From assembly GCA_036336795.1 (NCBI GenBank), contig JAYZFL010000037.1:1-14334 (forward strand): a stretch of DNA of 14,334 bases, written 5' to 3'. Each line of letters opens with the position of its first letter. Positions within the stretch are counted from its first letter, which is position 1. Positions 6,227 to 13,376 of the stretch are shown in pieces. The notes beneath the pieces were generated by a model that was given only the letters and a program-made list of their open reading frames with translations, had not been told where the DNA came from and did no database searches. The translations under genes were made by a program, and so were the position numbers. The DNA is from UBA822 sp036336795 (GTDB taxonomy: Bacteria > Gemmatimonadota > Gemmatimonadetes > Longimicrobiales > Gaopeijiaceae).

Positions 6227-7540
6227 ATGCCTGAGATCAAGATTCCTGCCGAGGAAGTATTTCCTGTTCTGAAGGAAAACATCCTTGTCGACGGCTTCCA
6301 CGTCGTCATCGACCTTGAGAGGTCCCACGGTAGCGTGATCGTAGACGCGCTGCATGGCAACGAGTACCTGGATTGCTACGGGTACTTTGCTACTCTGCCG
6401 ATCGGTCACAACCATCCCAAGATGAAGGACGAAGGCTTTCGGCGTTCCCTCATGACTGCGGCCCTCGCAAATCCTGCCAACAGCGACATCTACTCGCAAG
6501 AATTTGCGGCCTTTGTGAAGATCTTTCGAACATTGGCTGTCCCCGACGATTTCCGGTACCTGTTTTTCGTCGCTGGTGGTGCTCTCGCGGTGGAAAACGC
6601 GATGAAAGCGGCCTTTGACTGGAAGGTACAGAAGAATAGAGTTCGAGGGATCGAGGGAGGAGGGGACAAGATTCTTCACTTCAAGGATGCTTTCCACGGA
6701 AGAAGCGGCTACACCCTGTCCGTCACCAATACAGACCCAACCAAGACAGAGGGCTTTCCCCAGTTCGACTGGCCCCGCATTTCTACCCCCTATATTGAAT
6801 TTCCCATAGACCGTGGAGCGGTAGCGAAGAAGGAGGAAGCGGCGTGCGCGGAGATCGAAGCAGCCTTCGAGCGGGATCCGGCTGGGATTGCGGCGATCCT
6901 AATCGAGCCGATCCAAGCAGAAGGTGGAGACCACCACTTCAGGCCAGATTTCTTCAGTAAACTCAGGGAATATGCAAACCGACACGAGGCTCTATTGATC
7001 TTTGACGAAGTGCAGACCGGCCTCGGGGTCACCGGTACTATGTGGGCCTATGAGCAGACTAGCGTAACGCCCGATCTTATCTGCTTTGGTAAGAAGACGC
7101 AGGTATGTGGCATCATGAGCACGCGGCGTATCGACGAAATCAAAACGAACGTTTTCCATACGTCCAGTCGTATCAATTCCACCTGGGGCGGAAACCTCAC
7201 GGACATGGTCCGTTGTGCGAGGTACCTGGAGATCATTAATGAGGATGGACTCGTGGAGAATGCTGCCATCGTAGGCGCTCACCTCAAGGAAGGTCTAAAC
7301 GAGCTGTCGGGGGACTTTGAGAGTGTCACTAATGTTCGTGGCACGGGGCTTCTAGTAGCTATGGATCTACCCAGTGGCGACGTGCGTAACCGTGTATGGC
7401 AGGGTTGCTGGGATCGGGGGCTCGCCGTGCTCGCGTGTGGGCCCCGTTCTATTCGGCTCCGCCCGCCCTTGGTGTTCTCTGAGGATCAGGCTGCCGAAGC
7501 TTTGGGGACACTCCGAGAAGTACTTGAGAACCTCGGCTAG
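6227..7540 (+). CDS. lat: L-lysine 6-aminotransferase (PLP, class III)
   Basis: The 437-residue product matches the lysine 6-aminotransferase family (mycobacterial Rv3290c type, about 449 residues) along its whole length. The enzyme moves the epsilon-amino group of L-lysine to 2-oxoglutarate, giving 2-aminoadipate 6-semialdehyde (which cyclises to piperideine-6-carboxylate) and glutamate, in the cytoplasm. Visible landmarks: VAGGALAVENAMKAA (PLP phosphate cup), HFKDAFHGRSGYT, IEPIQAEGGDHHFRP (E227 is the likely glutamate switch), LIFDEVQTG with D260 contacting the pyridine nitrogen, FGKKTQVCGIM with K289 (or K290) as the Schiff-base lysine, and SRINSTWGGNLTDMVR. Lat serves lysine catabolism to 2-aminoadipate, or feeds beta-lactam pathways in some actinomycetes; no partner gene such as piperideine-6-carboxylate dehydrogenase is next to it. 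It converges on the DUF5916 gene with a 13-bp gap and stands as its own transcription unit. Confidence 0.95.
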   Translation: MPEIKIPAEEVFPVLKENILVDGFHVVIDLERSHGSVIVDALHGNEYLDCYGYFATLPIGHNHPKMKDEGFRRSLMTAALANPANSDIYSQEFAAFVKIFRTLAVPDDFRYLFFVAGGALAVENAMKAAFDWKVQKNRVRGIEGGGDKILHFKDAFHGRSGYTLSVTNTDPTKTEGFPQFDWPRISTPYIEFPIDRGAVAKKEEAACAEIEAAFERDPAGIAAILIEPIQAEGGDHHFRPDFFSKLREYANRHEALLIFDEVQTGLGVTGTMWAYEQTSVTPDLICFGKKTQVCGIMSTRRIDEIKTNVFHTSSRINSTWGGNLTDMVRCARYLEIINEDGLVENAAIVGAHLKEGLNELSGDFESVTNVRGTGLLVAMDLPSGDVRNRVWQGCWDRGLAVLACGPRSIRLRPPLVFSEDQAAEALGTLREVLENLG

Positions 7541-7553
7541 GTCCGAGCCTGAG

Positions 7554-9911
7554 TCAGATGCGGTAGGTGTAGTTGAGCTTAATGCTTCCACCACGCGATA
7601 GAGTGAGAAATTCGGCGTGTCTGTCGAAGAGTCCTACACCGAAATTTTGCCAGTTCTGAGTGTAAACCAAGAAAAGTTCGTTTCCGGGTTGTAGGATCCA
7701 GCGTGTCCGCATGAAGAGGCCGACTATCTTGGATTCGTCATCGTACTGGACGTTCCCTGTGACGGATGCTAGGGGAGTTACGTCCCAACCGCCGCTTACT
7801 TGGATTAGGCGCGCCGTGAAATCACCTTGAGGTAGAACGACCTCATTGTTCTCGACGCTGGCAGATAGGATCACACCTGCCGAGGGTCGGATATCCATGC
7901 CAAGGCTGATACGAGTCCGGTCTCCGCTCCAGAACCCGCCTTTGGTGAACCGGGCATTGCCGGAGAGGATCCTCTGACCTGCTGTCCGAGCTGAGGCTGT
8001 CATTTCCCAGTTTGTATATTCACCGATCGGAAGGATGACGCCTTCACTAATTTCCCAGATTCGATCGAGGTATTCGTACTGCCGCTGAAGGTCGATGTCG
8101 AAGTTGTCCTGGCTCTCAAAGTTGATTCCGAGAAGTTTGAATTGCCACTGCTGTTCTTGAGTGATGCCCTTGTGTACGTCCTCGAGGTGCTGGAATTTTG
8201 CGGAGAAATTAAACCGACGAATCCAGTCGATATCGGGCCGGGGGCCCCACGAGATTCTCGGCTCTACTCGGCGATATGCGTTCCGGGGGACAAAGCCGAT
8301 GGCGGGATTGTAGGCATCACCAATTTCACGGTAGGTGACGTGTCCATTCCACACGTCATTAGGATAAGCCACACGAAAACCGTGGGCGCTCAGGTCGGAG
8401 ATACCTCGATTGATGTCCCGGTCGGGGTTTGAATTCCACGTTACGAATGACCGGATTTGGAAGTTTCTGTCGCCGAAGAGTCGCGAAGTGAAGAAATGTA
8501 GGTCGACCCCAGCTGTATGGCGATCCGCTGGTGCGAGCGCTGCAGGATTGTCGGAATCCGTTCCGGTAGCGCGACGCGTGTAGATTGCGCCGATCGTCGA
8601 CTGCTCGAAGATTCCTCGCCTTACTCGTGCCACCGTAAATTGCTCCCCCGGATAGAGCCCACTATTGGCGCTTTCGGAGGAAAGATCGGCGGTAGAGACA
8701 TGAATGAAGCCAAGCTCGTAGCGTCCGGTCTGACCGCCAAGGCGACCAGCGAAGTTGAGGGGCACCTGCTCACCGGAAAGGAGTCCAATATTACGGCTGA
8801 AGTAGGGATCGATTCCGTTACCGGGTGCAAACGAGAAGACGGTTGCCCCATCTAGGAAGAAATCTCTGCGCTCGGGGAAACGAATTGAAAAGCGGGTGAG
8901 ATTGATACGCCGTTGGTCGACTTCAGCTTCAGCGAAGTCGGTATTCACGCTTACTCCAGCGCGAAGGCTTGGTGTAACGTTGTAGTTGAGATCCAACCCA
9001 ATGTCACTGGGATATGTCGTCGGCTCAATAGGGTCAGTGGGATTACTCTTCCAATTAGTAACTGCGTAGGGCACCGCCTCAATGCCGATCCCCTGGGACA
9101 TCCCCTCGAGGCCCGTGAGTTGACCCGCATGAACAGGCCGACGTAACCCCTGGTTACGTCGGTGGCCACGCCAGAGGATCTCCTCATTCTTGCGGCGGAT
9201 TGTCCTTTGGAAATTGATTCCCCACGTATCCGTCTCTGGATCAAAGTTCAGCGTTCGGAAGGGAATCCTGATCTCGACGGACCAACCGTCCGGGCGAATG
9301 TGCGTTTTAACTTCCCAGATGCCGTCCCAAGCGCGGCTGCTACTGGTACTGCTACTTCCGCTAGCGCGGCGGTAGCTGCTTCTACTACTACTGTTGCCAC
9401 TGCTAGCGGTCTGGGTTAGTAAGGCATCCCCCATCATCCCGGCGGCGTTCACCTCGAAGAAATAGCCTGTGCGGCCGTCGTGAAAAGTGTCGAGGATCCA
9501 CATAAAACGATCGTCCGTGCTCAGATAACCGTCCCGTCGTTTCTGGAGTGCGATGATTCCATCGGGATCGTCGTAGAGGATTGCTCCGATGTAGAGGGCC
9601 TCGGCATCGAAGACCACTCGTATTTCTGTCGGCTCGGAAGGAGTCCCACCCTCGATGGGCTCTTGCTGCGTGAAGTCGGTGATGGGAATCGCCTGTCTCC
9701 AGACGGCCTCGTCGATACTTCCGTCGAGTTGGATATCACCACCGCTGTCGAGTTGAAGTGCAACCAAATTGACGTCAGTGGCACTTCCACCGTCTGCGAT
9801 ATTCTGCGCGAGGACGGACTTGTTGATTCCGAGGACCGGGGCGGAGAGCGCGAAAGCTACCAGGAGGGAGAATGCCGCCCAGGTATCAGCACTCACGTAA
9901 ATTCTTGCCAT
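7554..9911 (-). CDS. CBM9-like plus DUF5916 outer-membrane-type protein
   Basis: The 785-residue product starts at ATG 9909-9911 with AGG(TG) about 5 nt upstream; an in-frame GTG two codons earlier overlaps that site. A signal peptide covers roughly residues 1-36 (SVLAQNI). Residues about 58-235 form a carbohydrate-binding family 9-like domain: IQLDGSIDEAVWRQA, FVVFDAEALYIG-type strand, RFMWILDTFHDGRTGYFFEVNAAG, then GWSVEIRIPFRTLNF. The rest (about 255-785) has the alternating strands of DUF5916, which I take to be an outer-membrane beta-barrel (NTDFAEAEVDQRRINLTRFSIRFPERR is its recognisable block). A 25-residue Ser/Arg-rich insert with 14 serines (169-193) interrupts the CBM9 part. Family function is unknown; surface binding or uptake of a glycan is a guess. 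It is transcribed away from the fatty-acid operon. Confidence 0.9.
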   Translation of the reverse strand: MARIYVSADTWAAFSLLVAFALSAPVLGINKSVLAQNIADGGSATDVNLVALQLDSGGDIQLDGSIDEAVWRQAIPITDFTQQEPIEGGTPSEPTEIRVVFDAEALYIGAILYDDPDGIIALQKRRDGYLSTDDRFMWILDTFHDGRTGYFFEVNAAGMMGDALLTQTASSGNSSSRSSYRRASGSSSTSSSRAWDGIWEVKTHIRPDGWSVEIRIPFRTLNFDPETDTWGINFQRTIRRKNEEILWRGHRRNQGLRRPVHAGQLTGLEGMSQGIGIEAVPYAVTNWKSNPTDPIEPTTYPSDIGLDLNYNVTPSLRAGVSVNTDFAEAEVDQRRINLTRFSIRFPERRDFFLDGATVFSFAPGNGIDPYFSRNIGLLSGEQVPLNFAGRLGGQTGRYELGFIHVSTADLSSESANSGLYPGEQFTVARVRRGIFEQSTIGAIYTRRATGTDSDNPAALAPADRHTAGVDLHFFTSRLFGDRNFQIRSFVTWNSNPDRDINRGISDLSAHGFRVAYPNDVWNGHVTYREIGDAYNPAIGFVPRNAYRRVEPRISWGPRPDIDWIRRFNFSAKFQHLEDVHKGITQEQQWQFKLLGINFESQDNFDIDLQRQYEYLDRIWEISEGVILPIGEYTNWEMTASARTAGQRILSGNARFTKGGFWSGDRTRISLGMDIRPSAGVILSASVENNEVVLPQGDFTARLIQVSGGWDVTPLASVTGNVQYDDESKIVGLFMRTRWILQPGNELFLVYTQNWQNFGVGLFDRHAEFLTLSRGGSIKLNYTYRI

Positions 9912-10377
9912 GGACACCTAGTTCTTAGGGCACGGCCCCGCAGTCGGGCTATGCGTTAACCGTTCAAGTGAACCACGCCTGGATCTTCTCGGGAGAACAC
10001 CCTCCGCTCGTCCGATGTTGAAGAGCAGAAAGCCGCTGCGGCTGGAAGATCATTCCAAGGTCATCCTATCTACAATGCACAGGGGTGTCATTAAGGCGAA
10101 GATCCTAGCAGTGGTTTTAACACGTGAAAGCTAATGTGGCGACGTAGTACCTCCAAGCAATGCCCAATCTCCGGAAAGGTCGCGATGATTGTACCGTGAG
10201 AAGCTCCGGCCCTTGAGTTTGGCCGACCAACGTTCCTAGTCAGGATCGCTCCCCTTTGGTATCGTTCTGTCCGGGTGTGTGTACCGGCCTTGGGGATCAC
10301 TCCGAGGCTCAACGCTTGTTCGATAGGATAATTCGAGATCTCGGCATGATATCCTTTAAGAAGAAGAACCATTGACG
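9912..10377. other. 466-bp divergent non-coding region before the fatty-acid operon
   Basis: It separates the DUF5916 gene (minus) from the fab-like operon (plus) and must hold both promoters. A minus-strand ORF of 113 codons here overlaps the operon start and looks like no known protein, so I treat the stretch as non-coding. Visible structure includes AGCCGC-T-GCGGCT at 10031-10043 and a GATAAT at 10327-10332 that resembles a -10 box but lacks a clear -35 partner. Confidence 0.5.
10031..10043. repeat. 13-bp odd-centred palindrome
   Basis: AGCCGC-T-GCGGCT is a perfect 6-bp inverted repeat around one base in the region between two divergent genes, 120 bp upstream of the DUF5916 start. It could be an operator; chance occurrence in GC-rich DNA cannot be excluded. 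Confidence 0.35.
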
Positions 10378-11325
10378 ATGTCGAATGAACCCTTTGGCCC
10401 CAATGAGTGGGCCCTGATCCTTGGCGGCTCAAGTGGGTTCGGGCTCGCGACGGCCCACAAGCTCTCTGAGCACGGCCTGAACATCTGTATAGTGCATCGG
10501 GATCGCCGAGGTGCGATGAGCCGTATCGAACCTGAGTTCAACCGAATCCGCGATCGGGGAGTGTCTTTGGCCACCTACAACAAGGATGCTCTTAACAAGG
10601 AGGTTCGCTCAGAGATCGTAAAAGAGCTCACCGATCTAATGGGTGAGGATGGAAGGATCCGGGTCCTTCTCCATTCGATTGCATTTGGCAACCTGAAACT
10701 GATCGGCCCGGAACCTCCAGCGCGCGCGACCGCCCGTGCGCGTCTCGCTGAGGAGCTGGGTGTTGAAGAGACCAGACTCACGGAAGTCACGGACCGGTTG
10801 TTCGAAGAGGGCTGTGACGGCCTTCAGGGTATTACAACCGCACCGGAATACTCATCGGACTTGCTGGACGAGGAGGACATGGCTAGGACGGTGCATTCGA
10901 TGGGGACCAGTTTGTTGGGTTGGACCCAGGAAATTCTGGAGCGGGGCCTCTTCACGGCCGACGCGCGAGTGCTCGGTCTGACGAGCGAGGGAAATTCGGT
11001 AGCATGGAAGGGTTATGCCGCAGTAGCTGCGGCCAAGGCAGCGTTGGAATCCGTATCCCGTTCGATTGCCGCCGAGATGGCATCTTCAGGTATTCGGTCA
11101 AATTTGGTCCAAGCTGGTGTCACAGATACACCTGCGCTTCGTATGATCCCGGGGAGTTTTCACCTGAAGGCACAGGCACGGGTTCGCAATCCTTTTCATA
11201 GACTCACCACCCCCAGCGACGTTGCTAACGTGATCTACCTTCTCTCGCTGCCGGAAGCCGCCTGGATCAATGGTGAGATCATCCGGGTTGATGGGGGTGA
11301 ATGCATCTCTGGAGTTTCAGAATGA
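10378..11325 (+). CDS. FabI/FabL-like enoyl-ACP reductase (SDR) with insertion
   Basis: The 315-residue product is an NAD(P)H-dependent short-chain dehydrogenase/reductase. The N-terminal nucleotide loop is GGSSGFG (16-22). LLHSIAFG near H99 resembles FabI's HSIGFAP. The active site is Y213-(x6)-K220 (GYAAVAAAKAALE), the Tyr-x6-Lys spacing that marks enoyl-ACP reductases of the FabI/FabL group as against Tyr-x3-Lys in most SDRs. Ser203 sits ten residues before Tyr213, as in FabL, where FabI has a Tyr. The C-terminal INGEIIRVDGG is standard. FabI and FabL are about 250-260 residues; the excess is an insertion of roughly 48 residues at about 110-160, charged and helical. ATG 10378 is preferred; TTG 10372, with AAGAAG nearer, is possible. 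Its TGA overlaps the FabH ATG. A ketoreductase role cannot be ruled out from sequence. Confidence 0.8.
   Translation: MSNEPFGPNEWALILGGSSGFGLATAHKLSEHGLNICIVHRDRRGAMSRIEPEFNRIRDRGVSLATYNKDALNKEVRSEIVKELTDLMGEDGRIRVLLHSIAFGNLKLIGPEPPARATARARLAEELGVEETRLTEVTDRLFEEGCDGLQGITTAPEYSSDLLDEEDMARTVHSMGTSLLGWTQEILERGLFTADARVLGLTSEGNSVAWKGYAAVAAAKAALESVSRSIAAEMASSGIRSNLVQAGVTDTPALRMIPGSFHLKAQARVRNPFHRLTTPSDVANVIYLLSLPEAAWINGEIIRVDGGECISGVSE
11311..11314 (+). promoter_or_regulatory. ribosome binding site for fabH inside the SDR gene
   Basis: GGAG lies 7 nt before ATG 11322, within the last codons of the upstream gene, supporting the ATGA-overlap start instead of the in-frame ATG at 11301. Confidence 0.65.
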
Positions 11326-12317
11326 GTCTTTATCTTCACGGTGTCGGCCACTTTCATCCCGAAACCGAGATCACTAATCAGTTCTTGGAAGAACTCGATA
11401 TCGGTACTGACGATCAGTGGATTCTGGAACGAGTGGGTATTCGTAGCCGGCGCACGGTTCTACCTCTCGACTACATTCGAGAGACTCGGAATCTTGATCC
11501 GACCAAAGCGTTGGATGCAGCTGTGTATACGCATGCGGATACAGGCCGGTTCGCAGCTGAGATGGCCTTCGAACGAGCAGCAGTCACAAAGAAAGACATC
11601 GGCATGGTCATCGCGGGCTCGAGCCGTCCGGGACTGTCTTCGCCTGCTGACGCCTGTCATATCGCTGAGGCTTTGGGTGTGGAAGCTCCGGCGTTCGACA
11701 TGAACTCAGCTTGCACGAGCATGTGGGTGGCCTTGTACATGCTCTCGATGATGCGCCCCGAGAAGGTTCCGGATTACGTGCTCATTGTCGCACCGGAGAG
11801 CCTCACGACCGTTGTGGACTATTCGGACCGATCATCTTCGGTGCTCTGGGGAGATTGTACGGCAGCGGCAGTTGTTTCAACACGCGTGCCCTCACGGATC
11901 GAGATCCTAGACAACACACTAGGCTCTAGCCCGGCTGGGTATGATAAGGTGATAGTGCCACTATTCGGGCACTTCAATCAAGAGGGTCGAACAGTTCAGA
12001 TGTTCGCCATAAAGAAGACTGTCCGTTCGTTGCGGGCAATTCAGGAAAAATTCCCTGGATCCGGGCGTACCCTGCACTTCATCGGACATCAGGCGAACCT
12101 TCGAATGTTGGATACGGTCTGCCAGCAATGTAAAATCCCCGACGATCGGCATCATTACAACGTAGTTGAGTACGGGAATGCCGGTGCTGCGGGAGCTCCT
12201 TCCGTCCTCTCTATGAATTGGGACCGCTGGACCGCTGAGGACGATGTGGCCGTTATCGGAGTTGGTTCCGGGTTGTCTTGGTCGAGTTTTGTGCTGCGTT
12301 TCGGGGAGAGTCTGTGA
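11322..12317 (+). CDS. fabH: beta-ketoacyl-ACP synthase III (FabH-like)
   Basis: The 331-residue product has the length and landmarks of KAS III. The Cys-His-Asn triad is visible: C131 in NSACTSM, H256 in IGHQANLRML and N286 in EYGNAGAAGAPS. KAS III condenses an acyl-CoA starter with malonyl-ACP and so starts chain building; relatives also transfer acyl groups in secondary pathways. The N-terminal LHGVGHFHPETEITN and VGIRSRR segments are the usual start of the family. ATG 11322 overlaps the stop of the SDR gene (ATGA), and its own TGA overlaps the GTG of fabA, so expression is tightly coupled. The starter substrate cannot be predicted. Placement between a reductase and two dehydratases, away from any plsX-fabH-fabD-acpP context, suggests it is a pathway-specific copy; this is inference. 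Confidence 0.88.
   Translation: MSLYLHGVGHFHPETEITNQFLEELDIGTDDQWILERVGIRSRRTVLPLDYIRETRNLDPTKALDAAVYTHADTGRFAAEMAFERAAVTKKDIGMVIAGSSRPGLSSPADACHIAEALGVEAPAFDMNSACTSMWVALYMLSMMRPEKVPDYVLIVAPESLTTVVDYSDRSSSVLWGDCTAAAVVSTRVPSRIEILDNTLGSSPAGYDKVIVPLFGHFNQEGRTVQMFAIKKTVRSLRAIQEKFPGSGRTLHFIGHQANLRMLDTVCQQCKIPDDRHHYNVVEYGNAGAAGAPSVLSMNWDRWTAEDDVAVIGVGSGLSWSSFVLRFGESL
12303..12308 (+). promoter_or_regulatory. ribosome binding site for fabA (GTG start)
   Basis: GGGGAG lies 5 nt before GTG 12314 within the end of fabH and decides for that GTG over an in-frame upstream start at 12278. Confidence 0.65.
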
Positions 12318-12907
12318 AGTACGAGGAATTCAGGAACCGCTCTAGTTTTTCCGAAGAAGAAGTCCTGGCTCTGGCCTACGGCCACCTTGTCGAAGATGCT
12401 CCTGAAGAGTACAAGGCCCGCCTCCCACTTCCTCCAATGCTCATGGTGGATCGTATCGATCATATTTCCCGGAAGGGGAACCGGGGACGGATCGTTGCAG
12501 AACGCGACGTTCGTCTTGATGATTGGTTTTTCCACTGCCACTTCTTGGGCGATCCGGTTCAACCTGGGTGCCTCGGTGTGGATGGAGTGTGGCAGTTGAT
12601 CGGCCTGTACTGCTCCTGGAATGGGGCTCTGGGTAGTGGTCGAGCGTTGGGATGTGCTGAGGTCGAATTTTCGGGTCAGATCAGGCCCCATGACCAAGTG
12701 GTCCGCTACGAGATCGACATCGTACGGTATCAGGACCTTCCGGATTCGGGTTCAGCGGTTGCGATTGGTGACGCCACCGTATTTGTTGACGGCGAAGCTA
12801 TATACACGATCAAGCGCGCGAAGGTAGGTGTCTTCCGTGACATCGATTACCCTGACTACCCGTGGCCCTCGATCAATTCCCGAGGTGGGAGGATGGGAGG
12901 TGAGTAA
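12314..12907 (+). CDS. fabA: FabA-type 3-hydroxyacyl-ACP dehydratase/isomerase
   Basis: The 197-residue product aligns over nearly its full length with E. coli FabA (172 residues). LPLPPMLMVDRI, WFFHCHFLGDPVQPGCLGVDGVWQLIGLY and GRALGCAEVEFSGQI correspond to the FabA blocks [32 protein letters not shown] and GRALGVGEVKFTGQV. The catalytic pair is H76 and D90, the Asp being diagnostic for FabA as opposed to Glu in FabZ. FabA dehydrates 3-hydroxyacyl-ACP and, in the classical enzyme, isomerises trans-2 to cis-3 decenoyl-ACP, opening anaerobic unsaturated fatty acid synthesis. An extra Pro/Gly tail (DYPDYPWPSINSRGG) extends beyond the E. coli end. Start is GTG 12314 overlapping the fabH stop (GTGA). 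Whether this copy isomerises or only dehydrates cannot be read from sequence. Confidence 0.92.
   Translation: MKYEEFRNRSSFSEEEVLALAYGHLVEDAPEEYKARLPLPPMLMVDRIDHISRKGNRGRIVAERDVRLDDWFFHCHFLGDPVQPGCLGVDGVWQLIGLYCSWNGALGSGRALGCAEVEFSGQIRPHDQVVRYEIDIVRYQDLPDSGSAVAIGDATVFVDGEAIYTIKRAKVGVFRDIDYPDYPWPSINSRGGRMGGE
12887..12892 (+). promoter_or_regulatory. ribosome binding site for fabZ (GTG start)
   Basis: GGGAGG lies 7 nt before GTG 12900, inside the last codons of fabA. A later in-frame GTG at 12918 is a weaker alternative. Confidence 0.6.
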
Positions 12908-13376
12908 GGTCCGGGGGGTGAGCACGAGGCTCCACCCGGACGAAGTTCTTGAGTTGCTTCCGCAACAAGAACCGTTTCGATTTGTTGACGAAATCCTCGA
13001 AGTTGACGAAAACCACATCGTGGCTCGCTATAGATTTCGCCCGGAGGCGGCCTTTTATCGCGGGCATTTCCCGGGCGATCCGATCACGCCCGGTGTTATC
13101 CTGCTCGAATCGCTGGCTCAGGTTGGTGTCGTCGCCATGGGAATCTACATTTACGCTCTGGAGTTTGGCCGTGAAGAGGTGGCCAGAAGAGTAGCGTTTT
13201 TCACCGATGCGAACATCGATTTTTCCGGTGTCGTAAAGCCGGGTGAGCAAGTGACGATCTCGGCGCAGAAGATATTCTTCCGGCGTGGCAAGCTTCGAGC
13301 TGAAGCCTCAATGACACGAGACGACGGTACGGTCGTGTGTTCAGGCACGATCTCAGGGTTGGCGGTAGAGCGGTGA
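12900..13376 (+). CDS. fabZ: FabZ-type 3-hydroxyacyl-ACP dehydratase
   Basis: The 158-residue product is a single hot-dog dehydratase of normal FabZ length. It opens with LLPQQEPFRFVDEI, matching FabZ's LLPHRYPFLLVDRV, and carries GHFPGDPITPGVILLESLAQ with catalytic H56 and E70. FabZ removes water from 3-hydroxyacyl-ACP of varied chain length to give trans-2-enoyl-ACP. The start is GTG 12900, giving an 8-nt overlap with fabA; its TGA overlaps the GTG of the ketosynthase. Having FabA and FabZ types side by side implies a division of labour, for example FabZ for each elongation cycle and FabA for a double-bond step, or a heteromeric dehydratase. Both ideas are inference. Confidence 0.92.
   Translation: MSKVRGVSTRLHPDEVLELLPQQEPFRFVDEILEVDENHIVARYRFRPEAAFYRGHFPGDPITPGVILLESLAQVGVVAMGIYIYALEFGREEVARRVAFFTDANIDFSGVVKPGEQVTISAQKIFFRRGKLRAEASMTRDDGTVVCSGTISGLAVER

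Noticed and set aside
10091..10432. Minus-strand ORF of 113 codons in the region before the fab-like operon
   Set aside because: It overlaps the start of the SDR gene by 55 bp, has no ribosome binding site I can see, and resembles no family.
12155..12697. Minus-strand ORF of 180 codons
   Set aside because: It is the antisense shadow of fabH and fabA, whose motifs and overlaps are unambiguous.
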